DNA of 15,653 bases from JAAYCI01 sp031549285 (GTDB lineage: Bacteria > Bacillota > Clostridia > Oscillospirales > Ruminococcaceae). Position 1 is the stretch's first letter. Every line of letters starts with the position of its first letter. Below, in pieces: positions 1 through 6,685 of this stretch. The DNA lies in assembly GCA_031549285.1 (NCBI GenBank), contig JAVBPZ010000016.1, positions 1-15,653 of the forward strand, given 5' to 3'. The position numbers and the translations under genes are program-made. The notes under the pieces are model-generated. The model was not told where the DNA came from. It ran no database searches and was given only the letters and a program-made list of their open reading frames with translations.

Positions 1-373
1 CCTCCAGCGTACCGCAAAACGGAACATTTCCCGATGTGTCCAAAAGCCCATCCGCGCCTTCTTTATACAGGTAGTACCCTATCGGCTGCCAGCCGTTTTG
101 CCGCACTTCGGCATCCGCATGGTTCGCCAAGAAATCCGACAGGTCTATATCATTGGCAAGGGCGAACACCTTGCCGCCGTTCTCTTCGCCCACATAGTTT
201 CGCAGCGCGTCCAGCTGTTCTGCCGTTTTTATCAGCCAGGGGTCCGCCGCCGTGCCGCTGCCCCCCGCAAATTCGCTGCCATCCGCCGCAAAAACCGGCA
301 AGGCGGGGACAAACAGTGTGAACAATAACATCAGGACAAAGACAAACGAAAGTATTCTTTTGGTGTGCCGCAT
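1..373 (-). CDS. Secreted GLUG-type surface protein, N-terminal part (runs off left edge)
   Basis: The reading frame opens with ATG at 373-371 behind a strong GGAGG site (complement of 381-388) and stays open to the left edge, giving the first 124 residues of a longer protein. Residues 1-30 form a signal peptide: MRHTKR, a hydrophobic core (about 8-23), then a PVFAA cleavage region. After it comes GGSGTAADPWLIKTAEQLDA, then an ALANDIDL segment, NGWQPIGYY, and FCGTLE at the edge. This order (SGTxxDPWLIxTAEQL, then DIDL, then WxPIG, then FxGTLDG) is the known signature of GLUG-repeat and related surface proteins of Firmicutes and Bacteroidetes. These are exported and often anchored to the wall, but their ligands are mostly unknown. 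The anchor and repeat number lie outside the window. Export is well supported; the specific role is not known. Confidence 0.82.
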   Translation of the reverse strand, partial: MRHTKRILSFVFVLMLLFTLFVPALPVFAADGSEFAGGSGTAADPWLIKTAEQLDALRNYVGEENGGKVFALANDIDLSDFLANHADAEVRQNGWQPIGYYLYKEGADGLLDTSGNVPFCGTLE

Positions 374-573
374 AGTACATTCCTCCCCAAGGTTTTTTTC
401 GCGCTGCCGGGCAACGCACGTGCAGAACGCATACAAGCACAACAAAATAAAAGCGTGTATTTACCACTCCAACTGCGCCGCTTGCATGGAACCCACCGCG
501 ACCGGCATACGCTCCGGGTGTACCGGTTATATATACTGTCCTGCTTAGTATGCGGCATAAGAAGGGTAAATGC

Positions 574-617
574 AATTACAAAGCGGTTACAGTTGGGTTA
601 CAAAATGGTTACAACAC
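574..617. promoter_or_regulatory. Array of four 11-bp direct repeats, candidate response-regulator operator
   Basis: AATTACA at 574 and GGTTACA at 585, 596 and 607 start exactly 11 bp apart, so the TTACA core recurs once per helical turn on the same face of DNA. Direct repeats with an 11-bp period are the usual binding layout of OmpR/PhoB-type response regulators, for example Bacillus PhoP boxes. The array lies about 40 bp upstream of a -10-like TATATA on the minus strand that has no recognisable -35, which suits an activated promoter for the surface-protein gene starting at 373. The identity of the regulator is inference. Confidence 0.6.
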
Positions 618-1072
618 GTCGAATCTTATGGGGATTGCGCGGGATGCACGCAGGAACCTCCAGCGTGGCCGTAGATGTAAACTGCCCATTGTTTGTAACC
701 ATTTCGGGACAGCGGGCCGTGAAAACAATTCTTTGTTTCGCTTCGCCCGCCACCTTTCTATTTCTCAATACACAAATTATTTCTTCCCATTGATGATTTA
801 TTCACAAGTATCCCTGTATACTATTTTTGTTCGTTGTTCCAGTCTTTTGGGGGCGCGGCGCATCGGTTTTTCTTTCGCCTCCCTGCGCCGCAGGGCTGTC
901 CGGCCTTTCCTCACCATCCGGGCGCCGCATGCGCCGCCCGGCGCACCGCTCCCCTTCCCGCCACACACCCGCTTTTCATCCCTGTCCCACCGTTCGACAC
1001 ATTTTTTTCGCGGGTTGTGTTACCGTATGTCTGCTTTTCGCGGCAGTCGCCGCCGAAAGAGCATATAGGAAA

Positions 1073-1102
1073 GGAAATGGCCGGCTTCAACCCGGCCTTT
1101 CC
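1073..1102 (+). terminator. Hairpin in front of the cytochrome b5-like gene, terminator or attenuator
   Basis: GGAAA-T-GGCCGG (1073-1084) pairs with CCGGCC-TTTCC (1092-1102) around a 7-base loop, with only a single bulged T. It is followed by CTTTTC. The start codon at 1136 is 33 bases further on. The U-run is short, so it could be a weak terminator of an upstream transcript, an attenuator, or a stabilising 5' hairpin. Confidence 0.45.
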
Positions 1103-1135
1103 CTTTTCACCAACAAAAAAGATGGGAGAAATACT

Positions 1136-1513
1136 ATGAAAAAGACTCTTGCTGTTTTGTTCGCCACCCTGCTGGCCTCCGGCATGCTGCTGGCCGCCTG
1201 TTCCTCCTCTACCAGCAGCACCCCGGCCGCCACCGGCGGGGCCACCTCCACCGTCGCCACCGCCGCCTCCACCGCGGAAGGCCTGGTGCTCACGGTAGAC
1301 GAACTGGCCGCCTATAACGGCAAAGACGGCCAGCCCGCCTACATTGCGGTGGACGGCGTCATCTACGACGTAACCGACGTACCCGCCTGGGCCGGTGGCG
1401 AGCACAACGGCCACCAGGCCGGCCAGGACCTCACCGACGCCATTAAAAACGACTCCCCGCACGGCACCTCGGTGCTGGACGACCTGCCGGTAGTGGGCAC
1501 GCTGGCGTCGTAA
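1136..1513 (+). CDS. Cytochrome b5-like heme-binding lipoprotein
   Basis: A 125-residue protein. The ATG at 1136 follows GGGAGAA at 1124-1130. Residues 1-22 are a lipoprotein signal (MKK, hydrophobic stretch, LAAC lipobox, acylated Cys22), followed by a Ser/Thr/Ala linker (23-48). From about 51 to 124 lies a cytochrome b5-like heme/steroid-binding fold: LTVDELAAYNGKDGQPAYIA, then VDGVIYDVT, WAGGEHNGHQAG, DLTDAI, SPHG and LPVVGTL. The classical first heme ligand (His of HPGG) is replaced by Trp85 in WAGG. His90 or His93 and His109 are the likely ligands, as in related small bacterial members. The protein should sit on the outer face of the membrane and carry electrons or bind heme. The membrane cytochrome-like gene at 1762 is the obvious partner. 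The fold and lipidation are well supported; the redox partner is inferred. Confidence 0.85.
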   Translation: MKKTLAVLFATLLASGMLLAACSSSTSSTPAATGGATSTVATAASTAEGLVLTVDELAAYNGKDGQPAYIAVDGVIYDVTDVPAWAGGEHNGHQAGQDLTDAIKNDSPHGTSVLDDLPVVGTLAS

Positions 1514-1568
1514 CCCTTCCCGGCCTTTCCATGCCCGCGCCTTATCACCCGGCATTTTCACTGCGCGG

Positions 1569-1597
1569 TTGCTCTTTTTCGCGTTTTGGGGTATCCT
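1569..1597 (+). promoter_or_regulatory. Possible weak promoter for the membrane cytochrome gene
   Basis: TTGCTC (1569-1574) and TATCCT (1592-1597) are separated by exactly 17 bases. Both boxes are imperfect. It lies in the 248-base gap between the lipoprotein stop and the next start, so it could give the second gene its own transcript; co-transcription from further upstream is equally possible. Confidence 0.3.
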
Positions 1598-1761
1598 GTA
1601 GGCAACGGCCGTGATGAACGGCAAAACCCCGCCCGGGTGTCCTCTTCGGCGCTTGCCGATGCCCCTTTGGCCACGCACCCCAAACGTCCTACTTGCATCC
1701 CTTCTCCCGCGGCGCTGGCGTTTGTATCACACCCCGCCACTTTTGAAAGCAGAGGTGCCTT

Positions 1762-2151
1762 ATGTACAAATTTTTTGGCTGGCTGAACGTTGCGCTGGTG
1801 GTGGTCATCACCGCGCCCTGGTGGCTGCGCAAGCTGAACGAGTGGTTCTTCCACTCGAAGGCCCGCGGGTATTTACAGCTGCAAAAAGTCCTGCGAAAAC
1901 TGCACAAGCCGCTGGCCGCGATACTGCTGCTTTCCATTGTCACACACGGCCTGCTGGTCATGGGCACCCTTTTAAAACTGAACACCGGCACCCTGGCCCT
2001 GGTGGTGTTCCTCCTCACGGCGGGCATCGGCCTCATCCTGTGGCTGGCGAAAAAGTACAAGCTGCTGCCCTGGCACAAAATCGGCGCCCTGGCGGCGGTG
2101 CTACTGGTGGTGGCGCACCTTATATGGCCGTACATCTTCGGCCATGTCTAG
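1762..2151 (+). CDS. Small four-helix membrane protein with diheme cytochrome b-like histidine spacing
   Basis: A 129-residue integral membrane protein. The ATG at 1762 follows AGAGGTG. Hydrophobic segments lie at about 5-22, 49-70, 76-96 and 106-124. Helix 2 carries His48 and His62, and helix 4 carries His105 and His119. Both pairs are 14 residues apart, which is the spacing by which cytochrome bc1-type cytochrome b holds two stacked hemes between two helices. Each helix also has basic residues at its ends (RKLHKP; KKYKLLPWHK). The protein is therefore probably a minimal diheme b-type membrane cytochrome passing electrons across the membrane, with the exported b5-like lipoprotein encoded upstream as acceptor or donor. 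It could belong to a named DUF or a ferric-reductase-like family; no quinone or flavin site is visible. Topology is well supported, heme binding is inferred. Confidence 0.7.
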   Translation: MYKFFGWLNVALVVVITAPWWLRKLNEWFFHSKARGYLQLQKVLRKLHKPLAAILLLSIVTHGLLVMGTLLKLNTGTLALVVFLLTAGIGLILWLAKKYKLLPWHKIGALAAVLLVVAHLIWPYIFGHV

Positions 2152-2210
2152 GTAACCGCTGATTAAAGCCCGGCACGTTCTGGTGGCACATCTTTGCCCG
2201 AATGGCACGC

Positions 2211-2255
2211 CGCAAAATCCTCGACAATAAACCAATTATTGCTTGCGGTTTTGCG
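2211..2255. repeat. Nested inverted repeat
   Basis: Outer arms CGCAAAA (2211-2217) and TTTTGCG (2249-2255) enclose inner arms CAATAA (2225-2230) and TTATTG (2236-2241) with the 5-base loop ACCAA. On the plus strand it could fold as a two-stage stem behind the membrane cytochrome gene. No U-run follows, so it is not a standard terminator. Confidence 0.45.
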
Positions 2256-2298
2256 ATGCACCCTCGGTCAAACCTGCACCCCCAGCCCGCACCGCCAT

Positions 2299-2332
2299 TT
2301 AATTAGTGCTTACCCAGGTAAGCACTAATTAA
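2299..2332. repeat. AT-rich palindrome with 15-bp perfect arms
   Basis: TTAATTAGTGCTTAC (2299-2313) is the exact reverse complement of 2318-2332, with the 4-base centre CCAG. Base composition is unlike the GC-rich flanks. It could be an operator for a dimeric regulator, a bidirectional terminator stem, or a tiny mobile palindrome. Confidence 0.6.
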
Positions 2333-2358
2333 TTCCCACTGCGCTCTTCCCAAACACC

Positions 2359-2404
2359 AAAACCCCTGCCCCCGGCGGAAAACTCCGCCAAGGACAGGGG
2401 TTTT
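2359..2404. terminator. Bidirectional intrinsic terminator
   Basis: AAAACCCCTG (2359-2368) pairs with CAGGGGTTTT (2395-2404), with an inner stem GGCGGA/TCCGCC around AAAC. Runs of A on the left and T on the right let it work on both strands, as expected between the convergent genes ending at 2151 and 2511. Confidence 0.85.
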
Positions 2405-2458
2405 TGCCTATCTTCATACTCTGCTGCGCCTTTCCTGTGCGCCGCCCGGCTCCCCGCC

Positions 2459-2510
<52 letters not shown>

Positions 2511-2513
<3 letters not shown>

Positions 2514-4769
2514 AAACCGCTCCACCGCTACCGCCACCGCCGTGTTGCCCAGCTTCTCATACACCGCGGACAGGGCCGCCTTGGTGTCCTCCACCCGGTA
2601 CCCGTTTGCCAGCATGCGGGACAGGTACTGCTGCGCCATACCCAGGCGCCCCTGCTCCACACACACGTTTGCTGCATTTTCCAGCGTTTCCAAGTACTTT
2701 TCCCGGGTAGACACCGGCTGTTCCGCCATGCTTTTTTTCCACTGTGCCGCCGTCAGCGTGCCCAGCTTCCGCTCGCCTTTGTTCTGGTACTCGTCATACA
2801 CAATCCCTGTGTTCACCATATCCTGTATATCCACACACTCGTTCCATTGCGCCCACTCGGCGTCGTACAGGGCCTGCGCCCGCTCGGCCACCTCGCCCTG
2901 TGCCACCTGCGCCAGTACCCACAGGTTGCTCAGCGTCCCGTCGTCCATCACTTCTTCCCCCAGCATCTCTTCCAGCTGCGTCAGCGCCGCGCCATGCTGC
3001 CCATCCATCTGCAAACAATACACATAGTCGTTCCGCTGCAGTATCGTCGCGCGCTGCGCATAGTCCACGTCGTCCCCCGTCAGCCCATCGTACCGCCCGT
3101 TGTTCACGCACCACACCACCCGGCAATAGTACATCATGTCGCTGCGCAATATAAACAGGGCGCGGAATGCTTCGGCCCCTTCAGGCGAAAGGCGCATCAT
3201 CCAGTCATAGTAATTTTGCAGCCAGGCCAGCTCGTCATTGTGAATGCTATCCATCGGTTTTCCGGCCAAAAACGCCTCAGCCATGTGCCGGTTTTGGCCA
3301 AATTTATCCGCATATTTTTCCAGTATCTGCGCACCGCCGCCACACACCAGTGCCAGCAGCAGCATGTCCGCCACCACGTCCATCGGCACGTCGTTTTCCT
3401 CGTCCATCAGCCCGGCCAGCATTTCGTCCTGTTTCCCCTGCAACAGCTGCACGTAGAAATAGTTCTTTTTGCTTGCCCATTCCTTTTCAAACTGCTTTTT
3501 GAAAAAATAGAAGCACAGCATGGTGCCGCCCATCTTCCATAGCGCGTCCACCAGCCAATGCATCTTCACCTGGTTTTCAGTATCCAGCACGCTTTGCAGC
3601 AGTAATATCTGGTCTGCCTCCGGCTGTCCCTGCATGCAGCGCAGCAAAATGCGCAGCGCGCCCGCCTGTTGCTTTTCGGGGTACACCTTCAGCGCCTCCA
3701 GCGCATACGAAAACGCCTCGTCCACCCGGCGCAGCTGCCAGCATATTTCCGCCGCGCGCGTGTACAACACCGCCAACGGCCCCAACAGGGACGATTCGCC
3801 AATCTGCTTGCCGCTTTCCGACAGCATTGGCAGAACTTTTTTTATTTTTGCCAACATGCCCTCTGCGCTCGGCTCAAAGCTCGCACTGTAAAACAGCGGC
3901 ATTGCCCAGCTTTCGTTCCGCTCGCCCCAGGTTTTATCAAACCCCAGCACCAGCCGCTCGTAAAACTCGCGCCGGCTCACCCGCTCGCGGAACCTGCGCC
4001 CCAGGTCCAGCCCCGCAATGCAAAACTGTGTTTGCAGCATTTGATACCGGGGCAAAGATTTATAGGTGTTTGTGTCGCGCATACCCGCCAGGAACTGCTG
4101 CAGCGCCAGCTCATTTTCCCCACGTATCTTATACTCTCGCACCAGGTATGCCCGGAACTTCGCCCGGTCCATTTGGGTCTCGCCCGGATCCTCCACCGCT
4201 TTTTTCAGCAGCTCAATATTCCGGGCCAGCTTGTCGCCCATCATTTCCTGGTTATAGCCGCTGTGGTCTATGTTCAGGCCAGAGTTCAGCGACGTCACCT
4301 TGCCGCCGTCGTCCGACACCAGTACCTCATGTATGGCCCCCTCAAAATGCAGCCCGCGCTTGCGCTGCCAAAAGCGCCACAAATCTATCGTGCCCATTTT
4401 CAGGCCCAGGTTTGTGTCCATGTCGGTGCGCTGCAGCAGCAGGATATCCGGGTTTTGTTCCTGGAACATCCGTACCACTTTTTCTTTTTCCGGCTGGCCA
4501 AACGCCGGCACAAACCACTCGTCGGCGTCCATCCACAAAATAATATCCCCGGTCACAAAGCTCAGCGCATAGTTGCGCGCGGCGGAAAAGTCCTTTATCC
4601 ATTCAAAATATTCCACCCGGGCGCCATATTCTTTGGCAATCTCCACCGTGCGGTCGGTGCTGCCGGTATCCACCACAATCAGCTCGTCCACGCCGTCCTT
4701 CAGGCTTTCTATGGAACGCGGCAGGTTTTCTTCCTCGTTCTTCACAATCCAAAACGCCGAAATCTTCAT
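2511..4769 (-). CDS. Family 2 glycosyltransferase with helical-repeat C-terminal region, probable flagellin glycosyltransferase
   Basis: A 752-residue protein. ATG at 4769-4767 follows AAGGAGA. Residues 1-225 are a GT-A fold family 2 transferase: MKISAFWIVKNEEENLPRSI, the nucleotide-binding DTGSTDRT (34-41), FSAARN (61-66), and the metal-binding DAD (81-83) in WMDADEW. HFEGAIHE (141-148) and IDHSGY (167-172) are typical of this group. From about 200 to 752 the protein is mostly alpha-helical with degenerate TPR-like units, for example around 345-385 and 690-752. It has no signal peptide or membrane segment, so it acts in the cytoplasm. GT2-TPR proteins next to flagellin genes O-glycosylate flagellin in several clostridia. 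Here two flagellin genes lie directly upstream on the same strand. The sugar donor is unknown; donors made elsewhere in the genome would be needed. Confidence 0.85.
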
Positions 4770-4816
4770 ACGCTGTCTCCTTTTGGGGTTTCCCTACCCG
4801 GGGAGCTGTTTGTGAT

Positions 4817-4844
4817 ATTCTACACGAAATCCACGCTTTGTCAA
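4817..4844 (-). promoter_or_regulatory. Sigma-A promoter of the glycosyltransferase gene
   Basis: On the minus strand a perfect -35 TTGACA (complement of 4839-4844) and a -10 TAGAAT (complement of 4817-4822) are 16 bases apart. This gives a leader of about 40 bases before the ATG at 4769. The transferase is thus probably expressed independently of sigma-28. Confidence 0.8.
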
Positions 4845-4938
4845 TGCCAAAATATGAAATCCATCTTTGGGCCGTCACTTCTCTCTTTTAGGACCAAACA
4901 CCCCCCTTTGTTTTTGCCCGCCCACAAACCTGCGCACA

Positions 4939-4972
4939 AAAAATCCCACCCGAGGGCCCGGGTGGGATTTTT
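4939..4972 (-). terminator. Intrinsic terminator, distal copy
   Basis: TCCCACCCG (4944-4952) pairs with CGGGTGGGA (4959-4967), extended by five A-T pairs, with a 6-base loop and a T-run on the minus strand. It is identical over about 34 bases to the hairpin at 5138-5169. Confidence 0.8.
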
Positions 4973-4984
4973 GCCCTAAAAGCA

Positions 4985-5009
4985 GGGAAAGGGGCTTGGG
5001 GGAGTGGGG
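4985..5009 (+). other. G-quadruplex motif
   Basis: Four G tracts, GGG (4985-4987), GGGG (4991-4994), GGGGG (4998-5002) and GGGG (5006-5009), are separated by three-base loops AAA, CTT and AGT. This fits the canonical quadruplex rule exactly. It lies between the two identical terminators. Confidence 0.6.
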
Positions 5010-5039
5010 CGGCAGCCCTCTCCACCATTTTAAATAACA

Positions 5040-5134
5040 GACATTTGGCGCAATAGTATCCTATACTGAAAAACAAGCTTCCCACCAAATGTCAATTTCT
5101 GTTTATCAAAAAGCGTCTATGCTTTTTTATAAAC
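5040..5134. repeat. Inverted repeat and adjacent AT-rich hairpin downstream of the flagellin gene
   Basis: GACATTTGG (5040-5048) is repeated inverted at 5085-5093 (CCAAATGTC), enclosing a smaller AGTAT/ATACT symmetry. Directly beside it, 5101-5114 pairs with 5121-5134 (14 positions, one mismatch) around GTCTAT. The second hairpin touches the flagellin terminator and may protect the 3' end or back it up. Confidence 0.5.
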
Positions 5135-5137
5135 AAA

Positions 5138-5169
5138 AAAATCCCACCCGAGGGCCCGGGTGGGATTTT
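5138..5169 (-). terminator. Intrinsic terminator of the large flagellin gene
   Basis: TCCCACCCG (5142-5150) pairs with CGGGTGGGA (5157-5165) around AGGGCC. On the minus strand it is followed by seven Ts. It lies 50 bases beyond the flagellin stop. Confidence 0.88.
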
Positions 5170-5219
5170 GGTTCGATGTATGATAGGGGCAGAGCCCTTT
5201 ATCATCCAAAGGCTGGTAC

Positions 5220-6530
5220 TTAGCGGAGCAACTGCAGCACCTGCTGCGGCTGCTGGTTCGCCTGCGCCAACATGGCCTGCGCAGCCTGCGAGAGAACGTT
5301 GTTCTTGGTGAACGCCATCATCTCTTTCGCCATATCCACGTCGCGGATGCGGCTCTCGGCAGCGGTCATGTTCTCGCTGGTGACGCCCAGGTTGTTGATG
5401 GTGTGCTCCAGGCGGTTCTGCAACGCGCCCAGGTTACCACGGTTGACAGACACTTTTTCGATCGCGGCTTTGATTTTGTCCAAAGCGGCGGCAGACAGAC
5501 TCTGGTCGGCCATGGAGATGGAAGCGATGCCGAGGCCCGCGCTGCTCATGTCGTCCACAGACACGGTGATCATGTTGAAGGTGTCGGCGGTATCGCCTAC
5601 CTGCATGGTCAGGCCAACGCCTGTGCCGGGAATCGTGGCGGTGCCAGGAATTTCTGCGGTGCCAGGAACCTCGGCCTTCGCCGCGGTGACAGAGCCCATG
5701 GTGCCATACGCATCGGCAATAGCGCTTGCCAAATCGGCAATTTGTTCGCCAGAGGCATCGGCCCAGCTGCTGTTAAAGGTCAGCTTGTAATCGCCGAAGG
5801 AACCCAGGTCAATGTCAATAGCGGTGCTGGCGGCAGCGTCAGACAGCAGGTCGTTCAGGTCATAGCTGACGGTGGCGGTGCCCACGGTGAAGCTGATAAC
5901 GCCGGCGTTGGCGGATACGGAAACCGTGCCGGATACGTTTTCAAGCTCGGTCGGAACAGCGGTCGTCGGGGCACTGTTAACAGCCAGGGCAACGTTGGTA
6001 ACCAGGGTAGCGGTCGCCGCGGGGCCATTGGAAGCGGTCATGGTGGCTGCTTCTGCCGGAACAGTGGGAACTTCCGGTACTGTCGGCACGGCGGGGATAT
6101 CGCCGGTAGCAAGGTCGCCGTTCAGCAGCGCGATGCCGTTAAAGTTGGTGGCCTGGCTGATGCGGTCGATTTCGCCCTTCAGGGCTTCCAGCTCGGATTC
6201 GATCTTCTGACGATCGTCAGCCTGGATGGTGCCGTTGGCGCTCTGGGTGGCCAGCTCTACCATACGGTTCAGCATGCTGTGCACTTCTGTCAGCGCACCT
6301 TCAGCGGTCTGTATCAGCGAGGCGCCGTCCTGGGCGTTCAGAATCGCACGGTTCAGGCCAGTGATCTGGGCACGCATTTTTTCGGAAATCGCAAGGCCGG
6401 CGGCGTCGTCGGCAGCTTTGTTGATGCGATAGCCGGAAGACAGTTTTTCCAGGTTCTTTGCCAGGTTCGAGTTGTTCACGGTCAGTTGACGATGCGAGTT
6501 GATCGCCATGATGTTGTGTTGGATAATCAT
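5220..6530 (-). CDS. fliC: Flagellin with inserted variable domain
   Basis: A 436-residue filament protein. ATG at 6530-6528 follows AGGGAGGA. Residues 1-140 are the conserved N-terminal D0/D1 helices (MIIQHNIMAINSHRQ, LSSGYRINKAADDAAGLAIS, then ELATQSANGT). Residues 307-436 are the C-terminal D1/D0 helices (NRLEHTINNLGVTSENM, AESRIRDVDMA, ending QQPQQVLQLLR). Between them lies a roughly 150-residue Ser/Thr/Ala-rich domain without Cys, absent from the neighbouring flagellin. It is bracketed by short proline repeats: VPTVPEVPTVP at 148-158, and VPG/IPG units at 288-303. The Arg89 region and the IESELEAL helix match the conserved D1 surface of flagellins recognised by TLR5. It is secreted through the flagellar export apparatus, and its surface domain is a likely target of the nearby glycosyltransferase. 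The sigma-28 promoter and structured leader are listed separately. Confidence 0.97.
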   Translation of the reverse strand: MIIQHNIMAINSHRQLTVNNSNLAKNLEKLSSGYRINKAADDAAGLAISEKMRAQITGLNRAILNAQDGASLIQTAEGALTEVHSMLNRMVELATQSANGTIQADDRQKIESELEALKGEIDRISQATNFNGIALLNGDLATGDIPAVPTVPEVPTVPAEAATMTASNGPAATATLVTNVALAVNSAPTTAVPTELENVSGTVSVSANAGVISFTVGTATVSYDLNDLLSDAAASTAIDIDLGSFGDYKLTFNSSWADASGEQIADLASAIADAYGTMGSVTAAKAEVPGTAEIPGTATIPGTGVGLTMQVGDTADTFNMITVSVDDMSSAGLGIASISMADQSLSAAALDKIKAAIEKVSVNRGNLGALQNRLEHTINNLGVTSENMTAAESRIRDVDMAKEMMAFTKNNVLSQAAQAMLAQANQQPQQVLQLLR

Positions 6531-6559
6531 TAGTAAATCCTCCCTAATTTTAAGTTTGC

Positions 6560-6576
6560 GGAGGCTTCATGCCTCC
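6560..6576 (-). promoter_or_regulatory. Leader hairpin sequestering a GGAGG motif
   Basis: On the minus strand GGAGGC-ATGAA-GCCTCC forms a 6-bp hairpin about 30 bases upstream of the flagellin start. The leader also carries further GGA motifs, including one in the ribosome binding site. Flagellin leaders with paired GGA motifs are the known target of CsrA in Bacillus hag; that CsrA acts here is inference. Confidence 0.45.
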
Positions 6577-6685
6577 TGGCGTTATATGTTCGCCCATGCT
6601 GGCCGGCGGGCCCTGCAGACCGTATGGGTTCCCAACGGATTTCTCCGCACAGAAGAGCCGTCTGGCGCTCCCTGCTTCTGCAATA

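Larger units (their letters stand above)
374..1135. other. Intergenic region between two divergent genes
   Basis: I find no convincing gene in these 762 bases; open frames here lack ribosome binding sites and protein-like composition. The region holds an array of four 11-bp direct repeats (574-617) and a TATATA/TATAAC-like -10 on the minus strand (about 527-535) without a clear -35. It also has a GC-rich imperfect palindrome (918-941, one mismatch in 24 bases, centred on CGCATGCG) and a hairpin just before the lipoprotein gene (1073-1102). A plus-strand TATACT near 817 has no good -35 partner. One more copy of the repeat core lies inverted at 694-700 (TGTAACC). Confidence 0.6.
4770..5219. other. 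Intergenic region between flagellin and glycosyltransferase
   Basis: No gene is visible in these 450 bases. Read from flagellin toward the transferase (minus strand), they hold a terminator (5138-5169), an AT-rich hairpin (5101-5134), an inverted repeat (5040-5093), a G-rich stretch on the plus strand (4985-5009), a second identical terminator (4939-4972) and the transferase promoter (4817-4844). Confidence 0.6.

Noticed and set aside
150..575. Minus-strand frame overlapping the surface-protein gene
   Set aside because: It overlaps the signal peptide of the better-supported gene in another frame and has shadow-like composition.
3669..4979. Open frame of 436 codons on the plus strand opposite the glycosyltransferase
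   Set aside because: It is antisense to a well-supported gene, is His/Gln/Pro-rich with no family resemblance, and has no ribosome site; long antisense frames are common in GC-rich DNA.
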